This document shows positions 38,469 to 47,412 of a DNA stretch of 64,000 nucleotides, piece by piece. Numbering within the stretch: the stretch's first letter is position 1; each line of letters begins with the position of its first letter. The position numbers and the translations under genes were made by a program. Source of the DNA: Salinisphaera shabanensis E1L3A (GTDB taxonomy: Bacteria; Pseudomonadota; Gammaproteobacteria; Nevskiales; Salinisphaeraceae); NCBI RefSeq assembly GCF_000215955.2, contig NZ_AFNV02000016.1, positions 40,633-104,632 on the forward strand, read 5' to 3'. The notes under the pieces are model-generated. The model worked only from the letters and a program-made list of their open reading frames with translations, made no database searches and had not been told where the DNA came from.

Positions 38469-39662
38469 ATGACATTCAAGATCCAGACGCTGAACAATAT
38501 TTCGGCCAAGGGCCTCGATCGCCTGCCGCGCGATCTGTACGAGATCGCCTCCGAGATGTCCAAGCCGGACGCCATTATCCTGCGTTCGCACAACATGCAC
38601 GATATGGCGATTGCCGACTCTGTGCGTGCGATCGGCCGTGCTGGCGCGGGCGTGAACAATATTCCCGTGGCCGACATGAGCAAGCGCGGCGTGCCGGTGT
38701 TTAACGCACCCGGCGCCAATGCCAACGCGGTTAAGGAGCTGGTGCTCGCGGGCATGCTGCTTTCCTCGCGCAACCTCATGAGCGCTTGGCGCTATGTCGA
38801 AGAACTGACTTCGACCGGCGAAGACCTCAAGAAGGAAGTCGAAGCCGGCAAGAAGCGCTTCAAAGGCGTCGAGCTGCCTGGGCGTACCCTGGGTGTGGCC
38901 GGTCTCGGCGCGATTGGCGTGAATGTCGCCAATGCGGCACAGGCACTGGGCATGAGCGTACAGGGCTTCGATCCGGGCATTACGGTCAATAACGCCTGGC
39001 GTCTGGCGGCCAACGTGTCACAGGCATTGTCGATCGACGAACTGCTATCGCGTTCCGACTACGTGTCGCTACATGTACCGCTCGTAGACGACACCCGTGG
39101 CTTGGTCGATGCCAAACGCCTCAAGCTCATGCGCAAGGGCGCGGTGCTGCTCAACTTCTCGCGTGCCGAAATCGTCGAGGAAGACGATGTGCTGGCTGCG
39201 CTCGAGGCCGGTCGCCTGAGCTACTACGTCTGCGATTTTCCGTCCGAGAAACTGCGCGCCCACGATCGCGTGATCACGCTGCCGCATCTCGGCGCGTCGA
39301 CCGACGAAGCCGAAGACAACAGCGCGATGATGATCGCCGACCAGCTGCGCGACTTTCTGGAAGTCGGCAATATTCGTAACTCGGTGAACTTCCCCGAAGC
39401 GATCATGCCGCCGACGGCCAGTGCACACAGGCTCGCGGTGGTTAACCACAACGTGCCGAATATGGTCGGGCAGATTTCGTCGACGCTCGCGCGCCACGAG
39501 CACAATATTGCCGATCTGCTTAACAAGTCGAAGGGCGAAGTGGCATACACCCTGGTGGATGTCGATTCGCCGGTGGCCGATGAGGCGATCGCCGAACTGG
39601 GTGCGATCGAGGGCGTACTGTGTGTGCGTTATCTCGGCGCGGTGGGTAGCGACGCGGGCTAA
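38469..39662 (+). CDS. serA: D-3-phosphoglycerate dehydrogenase
   Basis: The 397-residue enzyme makes the substrate of SerC. The NAD fold is VAGLGAIGVNVANAAQ, with catalytic arginine in NFSRAEIVEED, acid in CDFPSEKL and histidine in LPHLGASTDEAEDN. A C-terminal ACT domain (about 325-395) suggests serine feedback. The N-terminal half is the short form (IQTLNNISAKGLDRLP). It lies 140 nt after serC, a gap containing small hairpins but no clear promoter. serA is usually elsewhere in Pseudomonas, so its insertion here makes a serine operon. Confidence 0.9.
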   Translation: MTFKIQTLNNISAKGLDRLPRDLYEIASEMSKPDAIILRSHNMHDMAIADSVRAIGRAGAGVNNIPVADMSKRGVPVFNAPGANANAVKELVLAGMLLSSRNLMSAWRYVEELTSTGEDLKKEVEAGKKRFKGVELPGRTLGVAGLGAIGVNVANAAQALGMSVQGFDPGITVNNAWRLAANVSQALSIDELLSRSDYVSLHVPLVDDTRGLVDAKRLKLMRKGAVLLNFSRAEIVEEDDVLAALEAGRLSYYVCDFPSEKLRAHDRVITLPHLGASTDEAEDNSAMMIADQLRDFLEVGNIRNSVNFPEAIMPPTASAHRLAVVNHNVPNMVGQISSTLARHEHNIADLLNKSKGEVAYTLVDVDSPVADEAIAELGAIEGVLCVRYLGAVGSDAG

Positions 39663-39665
39663 GCG

Positions 39666-40778
39666 ATGAGTTCGCGCCAAGACAAGTCCGACGACGAGGC
39701 ACTGGCGGGCGCGCGCGAGCGTATCGATACGCTCGATGCGCAGATTCAGGCCTTGATCGCCGAGCGTGCGGGCGTGGCGCTGGATGTCGCGCGTATCAAG
39801 ACCGCGCGCCAGCGAACCGACTTCTATCGACCCGAGCGCGAGGCGGACGTATTGCGTCGGGTGGCCGAACGTAATGAGGGGCCGCTCGACGACGCCACGA
39901 TCACGCGTTTGATGCGTGAAGTGATGTCGGCGTGTCTTGCGTTGGAATCGCCGTTGAAGGTGGCGTATCTGGGGCCTGAAGGCACGTATACGCAGGCCGC
40001 GGTCTACAAGCACTTTGGCCATTCGGTACGGGCGATGCCGCTGCCGGCGATCGATGAAATCTTTCGCGAAGTCGAGGCCGGCAACGCCGATTTCGGCGTC
40101 GTGCCGGTGGAGAACTCCACCGAAGGCGTGGTCAGTCATACGCTGGATCAGCTGGTGGGCAGTTCGCTACAGATTTGTGGCGAGGTGGCGCTGGCGGTTC
40201 ACCATCATTTGTTGTCGAAGTCGGTCGACCTGACGGGGGTCAAGCGTGTCGTCGCGCATGCGCAGTCGCTGGCGCAGTGCCGTAAATGGCTCGATCGTCG
40301 GTTGCCGGGCGTGGTACGTGAAGCCGTGTCCAGTAATGGCGAGGCCGCACGACGCGTGGCCGGCGAAAACCAGGCGGCGGCGATCGCCGGGCGCGCCGCG
40401 TCCGAGTTCTACGAACTGCCGATGCTCGCCTCGAATATCGAGGACGAGCCCAACAATACGACGCGTTTTCTCGTGCTCGGCAAACAGAAAGTGCCAGCAA
40501 CAGGCGACGATATGACGTCGATCCTGGTGGCCATTCGCAATCAACCCGGCATGCTTCATCGTCTGCTTACACCGGGCGCCGAAGCGGGCGTGGATCTCAC
40601 CCGTATCGAATCGCGGCCATCACGGCGCCAGGCGTGGGACTATAATTTCTTCATCGATCTGGAAGGCCATATCGATGAGCCGCGGGTCCGACAGGTGCTC
40701 GACGCCATCGAATCCCAGGCGGCGATGCTCAAGGTTCTGGGCGCATATCCCCGCGCGGTCGATACCTCATCGACTTGA
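39666..40778 (+). CDS. pheA: bifunctional chorismate mutase/prephenate dehydratase
   Basis: The 370-residue P-protein has an AroQ chorismate mutase domain (about 15-95), prephenate dehydratase (VAYLGPEGTYTQAAVYKHFG to DEPNNTTRFLVLG, about 98-275; VENSTEGVVSHTLD is the catalytic region) and a C-terminal ACT domain with ESRPSRRQAWDYNFF for phenylalanine feedback. The start is 3 bases after the serA stop. Confidence 0.95.
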   Translation: MSSRQDKSDDEALAGARERIDTLDAQIQALIAERAGVALDVARIKTARQRTDFYRPEREADVLRRVAERNEGPLDDATITRLMREVMSACLALESPLKVAYLGPEGTYTQAAVYKHFGHSVRAMPLPAIDEIFREVEAGNADFGVVPVENSTEGVVSHTLDQLVGSSLQICGEVALAVHHHLLSKSVDLTGVKRVVAHAQSLAQCRKWLDRRLPGVVREAVSSNGEAARRVAGENQAAAIAGRAASEFYELPMLASNIEDEPNNTTRFLVLGKQKVPATGDDMTSILVAIRNQPGMLHRLLTPGAEAGVDLTRIESRPSRRQAWDYNFFIDLEGHIDEPRVRQVLDAIESQAAMLKVLGAYPRAVDTSST

Positions 40779-40787
40779 TGATGTGGG

Positions 40788-40813
40788 TTCAATTAAATCG
40801 TTAACCGATTGAA
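40788..40813 (+). promoter_or_regulatory. AT-rich dyad before hisC
   Basis: TTCAAT (40788-40793) and ATTGAA (40808-40813) are perfect arms around AATCG-TTAAC-CGATT. It lies just ahead of ATG 40817 and could be an operator or a hairpin sequestering the start. Confidence 0.3.
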
Positions 40814-40816
40814 AAA

Positions 40817-41953
40817 ATGGCTAAAAGTCTTAACGAGCAAGCGCATTCCGGCATCCATGGCTTACATGCCTATGTGCCTGGAAAGCCGATTGACGACCTC
40901 AAGCGTGAATTGGGGCTGACATCGATCATCAAGCTCGCTTCGAACGAAAACCCGTTTGGCGTTGCGCCGGCGGTCAAACAGGCCTTCGCCCAGTTTGTGG
41001 GAAACGGCGCGCATGATCTGCATCGCTACCCGGATGGCGGGGGCTATGCGCTCAAGCAGAAGATCGCGGCCCGCCACGATATCGAGGCAGAGCGCGTGAC
41101 GCTCGGCAATGGCTCGAACGATGTGCTCGAACTCACGGCGCGAGTGTTTCTTGGGCCTGGCAAGAACGCGGTCTTTTCCCAGTACGCCTTTGCGGTATAT
41201 CCGATCGTGGCGCGTGCCGTGAACGCCGAAACACGTATGGTGCCTGCGCTGGGGGCCGGCGCCGATATGCCGTACGGGCACGATCTCGACGCATTTCTCG
41301 ATCATATCGACGAAGATACCGGCGTGGTTTTCATCGCCAGCCCCAATAATCCGACGGGTACCTGGCTGGCGCCCCAGGCGATCGAGGCGTTCTTGGACGC
41401 GGTCCCTCCGGGCGTGGTCGTGGTGCTTGATGAGGCCTATCTCGAATACCAGGCAGATAGCGAACGTCCCGATAGTCGACAGTGGCTGGAACGGTACCCA
41501 AATCTGATAGTTACGAGAACTTTTTCGAAAATTTATGGGATGGCCGGGCTGCGCGTAGGTTATGCGCTCACGTCGACCGAAGTCGCCGACTGGATCAACC
41601 GCATACGTCAGCCATTCAACGTCAATACGGTTGCGCTCTACTGTGCCGAAGCTGCGCTAACGGATGAAGACTTCGTTACCTACTCGACACAAACAAACGC
41701 CGTACAGCGTGCATCTCTTGCAGGCGAGCTCGAAGCGCGGGGTCTGATCTGTCTGCCGTCGCAGGCGAATTTCATCACCTTCGATTGCGGCCGCGCCTCT
41801 ACGCCGCTGTACCAGGCGATGCTGCACGAGGGCGTGATCGTACGGCCTTTGGAAAGCTACGAGATGCCTGAACACTTACGCGTAACTGTCGGTAGCGAGG
41901 AAGATAATCGTGTTTTTCTCGCCGCGCTGGACGCTGTGCTGGAACGTGAATGA
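40817..41953 (+). CDS. hisC: histidinol-phosphate/aromatic aminotransferase (HisC2-type)
   Basis: The 378-residue class I/II PLP aminotransferase has SNENPFG, SPNNPTGTW, DEAYLEY and the PLP lysine (about K238) in TFSKIYGMAGLRVGY, with C-terminal LRVTVGSEEDN. Between pheA and tyrA it probably transaminates aromatic keto acids as well as histidinol phosphate, as for Pseudomonas hisC2. A local AT-rich patch (41500-41545) interrupts the otherwise GC-rich coding sequence. No Shine-Dalgarno precedes ATG 40817. The TGA overlaps tyrA as ATGA. Confidence 0.93.
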   Translation: MAKSLNEQAHSGIHGLHAYVPGKPIDDLKRELGLTSIIKLASNENPFGVAPAVKQAFAQFVGNGAHDLHRYPDGGGYALKQKIAARHDIEAERVTLGNGSNDVLELTARVFLGPGKNAVFSQYAFAVYPIVARAVNAETRMVPALGAGADMPYGHDLDAFLDHIDEDTGVVFIASPNNPTGTWLAPQAIEAFLDAVPPGVVVVLDEAYLEYQADSERPDSRQWLERYPNLIVTRTFSKIYGMAGLRVGYALTSTEVADWINRIRQPFNVNTVALYCAEAALTDEDFVTYSTQTNAVQRASLAGELEARGLICLPSQANFITFDCGRASTPLYQAMLHEGVIVRPLESYEMPEHLRVTVGSEEDNRVFLAALDAVLERE

Positions 41954-42840
41954 CCGCGGCTGAAGCATGTCCGGAGCCGGAGCGCGTTTGTGTCGTCGGG
42001 CTCGGTTTGATCGGCGGCTCGATTGTCCGTGCGCTGCGCTCGAAAGGTTTTCGCGGCACCATCGACGCGGTGGTGGCCGACGATGATGAGGCGCGACAGG
42101 CGCGTGAACTGCGCCTGGTAGACGAACCGTTCACCGATATCGCAGAGGCTGTCGCAAAAGCGACGCTCGTGGTCGTTGCCGTGCCGATTGGATCGATGGC
42201 CAGCGTCTTTGCGAGTATGGCGGACGCGCTGCCTGCGGACGCCGTGGTGACCGACACGGGAAGCACCAAGCTGAGCGTGATCCGTGAAGCACAGACGCAT
42301 TTCGGAGATCGTATCGGACGCTTTGTCCCTGGGCACCCGATTTCGGGTACCGAGCGCAGCGGCCTTGATGCCGGATTTGCAGAATTGTTCGAGCGCCGTC
42401 GCGTGATTCTGACGCCCACGCCCGAGACCGATCGCGACGCATTGTCGCGTGTGGTAGCGCTCTGGCGTGCGGTGGGCGCGCAGGTGAGCGAAATGGACGG
42501 CGCGCATCACGACGAAGTGCTGGCCGCGACAAGCCATCTTCCGCATCTGCTCGCGTATACGTTGGTGGATACGCTCGCCCGTATGGCCGAGCGCACCGAA
42601 ATTTTCGAATACGCGGCCGGTGGCTTTGCCGACTTCACCCGTATTGCGTCGAGCAGCCCGTCGCTGTGGGGCGATATCGTGACTGCGAACCACGACGCCA
42701 TACTGCCGGTGCTCGATCGCTACATCGGTGACCTGGAGGCCGTGCGCGCTGCCATCGCGGATGGTGATCGCGACACGCTCACCACGACTTTTACGCGTGC
42801 CAAAACGGCCCGCGACGGTTTCGCCGCAGGAAAGGCCTGA
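41950..42840 (+). CDS. tyrA: prephenate dehydrogenase
   Basis: The 296-residue NAD-dependent enzyme forms 4-hydroxyphenylpyruvate. It has VVGLGLIGGSIVRALRSKGF, DTGSTKLSV, the active histidine in GHPISGTERSG, and HHDEVLAATSHLPHLLAYTL. No ACT domain is attached. Its stop is followed after one base by the aroA ATG, whereas Pseudomonas encodes a TyrA-AroA fusion here. Confidence 0.95.
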   Translation: MTAAEACPEPERVCVVGLGLIGGSIVRALRSKGFRGTIDAVVADDDEARQARELRLVDEPFTDIAEAVAKATLVVVAVPIGSMASVFASMADALPADAVVTDTGSTKLSVIREAQTHFGDRIGRFVPGHPISGTERSGLDAGFAELFERRRVILTPTPETDRDALSRVVALWRAVGAQVSEMDGAHHDEVLAATSHLPHLLAYTLVDTLARMAERTEIFEYAAGGFADFTRIASSSPSLWGDIVTANHDAILPVLDRYIGDLEAVRAAIADGDRDTLTTTFTRAKTARDGFAAGKA

Positions 42841-42841
42841 T

Positions 42842-44164
42842 ATGCGTCGTTTTCATCTCCAGCCGGGCGCTGCGCTGCGTGGGCGTGTGTCTGTGCCCGG
42901 TGACAAGTCGGTTTCGCATCGCGCGATCATGCTGTCGGCGATCGCGAGCGGGCGTTCGCGAATCACCGGTTTCCTCGAAAGCGCGGACTGTCTTGCGACC
43001 TTGCATGCCTTCGAGGCGATGGGCGTCACCTTTGTCCGCGACGGCGAGGCTTTGGAGGTCGACGGCGTAGGCCGCGACGGTTTGCACGCGCCAGACGGGC
43101 CGCTGGACCTGGGCAATTCCGGTACGTCGATGCGGCTGATGTCGGGATTGATGGCGGGGCAGCGCTTCGACAGCCGTCTAGTCGGCGATGCCAGTCTTTC
43201 GCGACGTCCGATGGCGCGGGTCATCGAACCGCTAACCCGGATGGGCGCGCGTATCGAAGGCCAGGAGGGCGGGCGTGCGCCGCTCATTATTCAGGGTGGT
43301 CAACCGCTCAAGGGCATCGACTACACGCCACCGGTCGCCAGCGCCCAGATCAAGTCCTGCGTATTGTTGGCCGGGCTGTATGCCGACGGCGTCACACGCG
43401 TGACCGAGCCTGGCGTTAGTCGCGATCATACGGAACGCATGCTCTCGGCGTTTGGCGTGATTATCGAGCGCGAAGCGCGCACGTTGTCGATTGTCGGCGG
43501 TCAGGCGTTGCAGGCGGCGGACGTCGCTGTACCGGCCGATCTGTCGTCGGCGGCATTCTTCATCGTCGGTGCGACGATCGCCGAATCCAGCGCCATCGTG
43601 CTGCCGGGCGTGGGTATCAACCCGACGCGGCGCGGGGTGCTGGATATTCTCAAGCGCATGGGTGCGGATATCCGCCTGCACGATGAGCGTATCCAGGCGG
43701 GCGAACCCGTGGCGGATATCGAGGTGCGCAGCGCATCGCTCAAGGGCGTGGATATCGGCGGTGACGAAGTCGAACTCGCGATCGACGAGTTTCCGGCGAT
43801 ATTCATTGCCGCCGCCTGCGCCGAAGGCACGACGCGGCTAACCGGCGCGGCGGAGTTGCGGGTTAAGGAATCCGATCGTATTGCTGTGATGGCCGACGGC
43901 CTGAGCCGGCTCGGCGTTGATGTAAACGTGGCTGACGACGGTTTGACCATTGTCGGCAATGCCACGGGCCCGGCATTCGGCGGCGCGCGCATCGAAAGTC
44001 ACGACGACCACCGCATTGCGATGGCGTTTGCCATGGCGGCGCTGCGCGCCAGTGCGCCGATCGAGATCGACGACTGCGACTTCGTGGATACCTCGTTCCC
44101 CGGGTTCGTGGCGCTCGCCGCCGAAGCAGGACTGCAGATCCGCGCCAGCGAGGTATCGGAATGA
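42842..44164 (+). CDS. aroA: 3-phosphoshikimate 1-carboxyvinyltransferase (EPSP synthase), class II type
   Basis: The 440-residue shikimate enzyme carries GDKS (20-23), LGNSGTSMRL (90-99), SAQIK (167-171), RDHTE (194-198) and NPTR (260-263). These last four motifs mark class II EPSP synthases, unlike E. coli's class I enzyme. G94 keeps glycine at the position that is alanine in the strongly glyphosate-tolerant CP4 enzyme. ATG 42842 lies one base after the tyrA stop. The TGA overlaps the cmk ATG. Confidence 0.95.
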   Translation: MRRFHLQPGAALRGRVSVPGDKSVSHRAIMLSAIASGRSRITGFLESADCLATLHAFEAMGVTFVRDGEALEVDGVGRDGLHAPDGPLDLGNSGTSMRLMSGLMAGQRFDSRLVGDASLSRRPMARVIEPLTRMGARIEGQEGGRAPLIIQGGQPLKGIDYTPPVASAQIKSCVLLAGLYADGVTRVTEPGVSRDHTERMLSAFGVIIEREARTLSIVGGQALQAADVAVPADLSSAAFFIVGATIAESSAIVLPGVGINPTRRGVLDILKRMGADIRLHDERIQAGEPVADIEVRSASLKGVDIGGDEVELAIDEFPAIFIAAACAEGTTRLTGAAELRVKESDRIAVMADGLSRLGVDVNVADDGLTIVGNATGPAFGGARIESHDDHRIAMAFAMAALRASAPIEIDDCDFVDTSFPGFVALAAEAGLQIRASEVSE

Positions 44165-44850
44165 ACGGCGCGCCGGTGATGACGCTCGACGGGCCGGGCG
44201 GTGCCGGCAAGGGCACGCTCGCGTCCGCGCTGGCGCGCGAGCTGGGCTGGTGGTTGCTCGACAGCGGCGCGCTTTATCGGTTGGTCGGGCTGGTCGCGCT
44301 TCGCGCCGGTCTGGATGCGCAGACAGCGGCGGATTGTGCCGTAGCCGTGGATGCATCGCGTGGGCTCGATATCGTATTCGAGCCGGACCGCGGTGCCGGT
44401 CAGCGTGTACGACTGGCGGGTGAAGACGTGACCGATGTAATCCGTACGGACGAAGTATCGGATGCCGCATCCAAGTGGGCCGTACAGCCGGCGATCCGCG
44501 CCGCGCTGCTCGAACGCCAGCGGGACTTCGCCACGGCGCCCGGCCTGATCGCAGACGGGCGCGATATGGGAACGGTGATATTCCCCGAAGCCGATCTGAA
44601 GCTCTATATCACCGCATCGCCTGAAGAACGCGCCAGACGGCGTTTCGCGCAGTTGTCGGGCCAGAACGTTGATGCTAATCTTGACCGGATATATCGAGAG
44701 ATATTGGAGCGGGATGCGCGTGATGCTTCACGCGAAGTCGCGCCTCTGAAGCCGGCTGACGATGCCCACGTCATCGACACAACCGGCGAAAGCGTGGCCG
44801 CGTCGCTTGCGAAAGTGCGCGGCCTTGTACGCGAAAAAGGCTGGATTTAA
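44161..44850 (+). CDS. cmk: cytidylate kinase
   Basis: The 229-residue kinase phosphorylates CMP/dCMP. The P-loop is GPGGAGKGTLASALA (about 10-24), with DSGALYRLVGLVAL, IADGRDMGTVIFPEAD and LYITASPEERARRRF, the usual Cmk order. The start overlaps aroA as ATGA. It precedes rpsA by 115 nt, the E. coli/Pseudomonas arrangement. Confidence 0.95.
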   Translation: MNGAPVMTLDGPGGAGKGTLASALARELGWWLLDSGALYRLVGLVALRAGLDAQTAADCAVAVDASRGLDIVFEPDRGAGQRVRLAGEDVTDVIRTDEVSDAASKWAVQPAIRAALLERQRDFATAPGLIADGRDMGTVIFPEADLKLYITASPEERARRRFAQLSGQNVDANLDRIYREILERDARDASREVAPLKPADDAHVIDTTGESVAASLAKVRGLVREKGWI

Positions 44851-44965
44851 GCTGAATCCGGCTGTGTTAATTGGACCGGTCACGGCGCAAGGTCGTTGAT
44901 CGGAGTGTTTTATCAACCACGGATGGCGCTCGCTTTTCTCAAGCGCCGTAGGATTTTTTCCCCTC
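44851..44965 (+). promoter_or_regulatory. rpsA leader with GGA motifs and a hairpin
   Basis: This 115-nt interval holds three GGA motifs (CGGAGT, CGGATG, AGGATT) and a GGCGCT/AGCGCC hairpin (44925-44930 with 44942-44947), but no canonical Shine-Dalgarno at the right distance. E. coli rpsA uses a structured leader with GGA loops and autoregulation by S1; similar control is inference. Confidence 0.45.
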
Positions 44966-46651
44966 ATGTCTGAAAGTTTCGCCGAACTATTCGAGCAAAG
45001 CCTGCAAGGTCGTACCATGCAGCCCGGTTCCCTCATTAACGCCGAGGTGCTGGAAATCAAATCCGACGTGATCATCGTCGATGCCGGCCTCAAGTCGGAA
45101 GGCGTGATCCCGATCGACGAGTTCTACGACGATAACGGCGAAATCTCCGTTGCGGAAGGGGACAAGGTCGAAGTCGCACTGGAAGCCGTGGAAGACGGCT
45201 TCGGCGCCACGCGCCTGTCGAAGGAAAAAGCCCAGCGCATCCGTACCTGGGACTTCCTTACCGACGCATACGAAAACAGCGAGTCCGTGGTCGGCCATAT
45301 CAGTGGCAAGGTCAAGGGCGGCTACACCGTCGATGTCGGCAACATCCGTGCGTTCCTGCCGGGTTCGCTGGTCGACGTGCGTCCGGTTCGCGATACCACC
45401 TATCTCGAAGGCAAGCCGCTCGAATTCCGTGTCATCAAGCTCGACCGTCTGCGTAACAACGTGGTGGTCTCGCGTCGCGATGTGCTCAAGGAAGAGTACA
45501 GCGAAGAGCGCAAGCAGCTGCTCGACACGCTCCAGGAAGGCATCGTGCTCAAGGGCATCGTCAAGAACCTGGTCGACTACGGCGCGTTCGTGGACCTGGG
45601 CGGCATCGACGGCCTGTTGCATATCACCGACATGTCGTGGAAGCGCATCAAGGACCCGACCGATGTCGTCAACGTGGGTGAAGAGATCGAGGTCAAGGTG
45701 CTCAAGTTCGATCGTGAGCGCACCCGTGTCTCGCTGGGCCTGAAGCAGCTGGGCGACGATCCGTGGGTCGATATCGCGCGTCGTTACCCGGAAAGCACCC
45801 GTCTGTTCGGCAACGTCACCAACATCACCGACTACGGTGCCTTCGTCGAGATCGAAGAAGGCGTGGAAGGTCTGGTGCACGTCTCCGAAATGGATTGGAC
45901 CAACAAGAACGTCAATCCGGGCCAGATCGTCGATGTCGGCGACGAGGTCGAGGTCATGGTGCTCGAGATCGACGAAGAGCGTCGTCGTATCTCGCTGGGC
46001 ATGAAGCAGTGCAAGTCCAACCCGTGGGAAGACTTTGCCGCCAACCACCAGCGCAACGACACCGTGCGCGGCCAGATCAAGTCGATCACCGATTTCGGTA
46101 TCTTCGTGGGTCTGCCGGGCAACATCGACGGTCTCGTGCATCTGTCCGACCTGTCCTGGAACGACGCCGGCGAAGAAGTGGTACGCGAATACTCGAAGGG
46201 CGACGAAGTCGAAGCCGTGGTGCTGTCGATAGACGCCGATCGTGAGCGCATTTCGCTGGGTATCAAGCAGCTGGCACAGGATCCGATCGGTTCCTTCGTT
46301 GCGGATAACCCGAAGGGCAGTGTCGTCTCCGGCACGATCGACAGCGTCGATGCGCGCGGCGCGACGGTCGATCTCGGCAACGATGTCGTCGGCTATATCC
46401 GTGCATCGGACATTTCGCGCGATCGTGTTGAAGACGCGCGTACGGCGCTGTCCGAAGGCGACGCGGTCGAAGCCCGCTTCGTGGGCGTCGATCGTCGCAA
46501 TCGCACCATCAGCCTGTCCATTCGTGCCAAGGACGAAAAGGACGAGCAGCAAGCGATGCGCGACTACGCGGATACCGATGCATCGACGGGTACGACGAGC
46601 CTCGGCGAGCTGCTCAAGGAGCAGATCGACGCAAGCGACCGCAACAACTAA
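44966..46651 (+). CDS. rpsA: 30S ribosomal protein S1
   Basis: The 561-residue protein has six S1/OB repeats, with recurring [39 protein letters not shown] and [20 protein letters not shown] motifs. It begins [20 protein letters not shown], as in E. coli. S1 recruits mRNA to the 30S subunit. A terminator follows directly. Confidence 0.97.
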   Translation: MSESFAELFEQSLQGRTMQPGSLINAEVLEIKSDVIIVDAGLKSEGVIPIDEFYDDNGEISVAEGDKVEVALEAVEDGFGATRLSKEKAQRIRTWDFLTDAYENSESVVGHISGKVKGGYTVDVGNIRAFLPGSLVDVRPVRDTTYLEGKPLEFRVIKLDRLRNNVVVSRRDVLKEEYSEERKQLLDTLQEGIVLKGIVKNLVDYGAFVDLGGIDGLLHITDMSWKRIKDPTDVVNVGEEIEVKVLKFDRERTRVSLGLKQLGDDPWVDIARRYPESTRLFGNVTNITDYGAFVEIEEGVEGLVHVSEMDWTNKNVNPGQIVDVGDEVEVMVLEIDEERRRISLGMKQCKSNPWEDFAANHQRNDTVRGQIKSITDFGIFVGLPGNIDGLVHLSDLSWNDAGEEVVREYSKGDEVEAVVLSIDADRERISLGIKQLAQDPIGSFVADNPKGSVVSGTIDSVDARGATVDLGNDVVGYIRASDISRDRVEDARTALSEGDAVEARFVGVDRRNRTISLSIRAKDEKDEQQAMRDYADTDASTGTTSLGELLKEQIDASDRNN

Positions 46652-46670
46652 AAATATCGCGGTCGGAAAT

Positions 46671-46702
46671 AACGCGGGGCGCTTGCGCGCGCCCCGCGTT
46701 TT
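46671..46702 (+). terminator. terminator after rpsA
   Basis: AACGCGGGGCGC (46671-46682) pairs with GCGCCCCGCGTT (46689-46700) over 12 bp, ending in TTTT (46699-46702). Confidence 0.8.
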
Positions 46703-46774
46703 AACTACCTTTTCATAAAGGGGCGTGCCAAACGGCATGTATCGGGGGCGGCGTTTCCAGGGAGAGGACGCTGG

Positions 46775-47062
46775 ATGACTAAATCGGAGCTGATCGAACG
46801 GCTGGTCCAGCGTCAGGCGCATATGTCGCACCGTGACGTGGAACTGGCTGTCAAACTTTTACTCGACGACGTAATTGCCGAACTGGCTGAAGGCGGGCGA
46901 GTGGAAATTCGGGGATTTGGTAGTTTTTCGGTTCACCACCGTCCAGCGCGACGTGGTCGTAACCCGAAAACCGGCGAATCCGTGGATATCCCGCGCAAGT
47001 ATGTGCCGCATTTCAAACCGGGCAAGGAACTGCGCGAACGGGTGAACACGAACCATTCATAG
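46775..47062 (+). CDS. ihfB: integration host factor subunit beta
   Basis: The 95-residue HU/IHF-fold DNA-bending protein starts [20 protein letters not shown]. It has the beta-arm [20 protein letters not shown], whose proline intercalates DNA, and the conserved [23 protein letters not shown] ribosome-binding site precedes it. It follows rpsA as in most gammaproteobacteria, but after a terminator, so it likely has its own promoter. Confidence 0.96.
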   Translation: MTKSELIERLVQRQAHMSHRDVELAVKLLLDDVIAELAEGGRVEIRGFGSFSVHHRPARRGRNPKTGESVDIPRKYVPHFKPGKELRERVNTNHS

Positions 47063-47121
47063 CTGGCCGAAACCGCCTGTGTCTAAAGGCGGGCGTGCCC
47101 GCAAAAAGTAACGGGAATTAA

Positions 47122-47412
47122 ATGCTACGCCTGATTCGTAATCTGATCGTGGTTGTGGGGCTCGTTCTGGGCGTAGCGTTCGGTTTCTTCAACTACGATC
47201 TCGTGTCGATCGACCTGTTATGGACGACGACCGAGGCACCGTTGGTGGTTCTCCTCGTGGTTGCATTTGTTCTCGGTCTGGCGATCGCGGCACTGGTATG
47301 CGTAACCAAGATCGCGCGTTTGCGTGGTCAGCTTTCGAGCACGCGCCGCCGTCTCAAGGACGCCCAGACCGAAATCTCCAACCTGCGGAGCATGCCCATT
47401 CACGATGCTTGA
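47122..47412 (+). CDS. lapA: lipopolysaccharide assembly protein LapA
   Basis: The 96-residue inner-membrane protein has two hydrophobic segments (about 5-22 and 38-62), a short NYDLVSIDLLWTTTEAPL between them, and a C-terminal coiled coil (ARLRGQLSSTRRRLKDAQTE). This is the LapA/YciS pattern. It works with LapB in LPS control. Its stop overlaps the lapB start by 8 nt. Confidence 0.92.
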   Translation: MLRLIRNLIVVVGLVLGVAFGFFNYDLVSIDLLWTTTEAPLVVLLVVAFVLGLAIAALVCVTKIARLRGQLSSTRRRLKDAQTEISNLRSMPIHDA

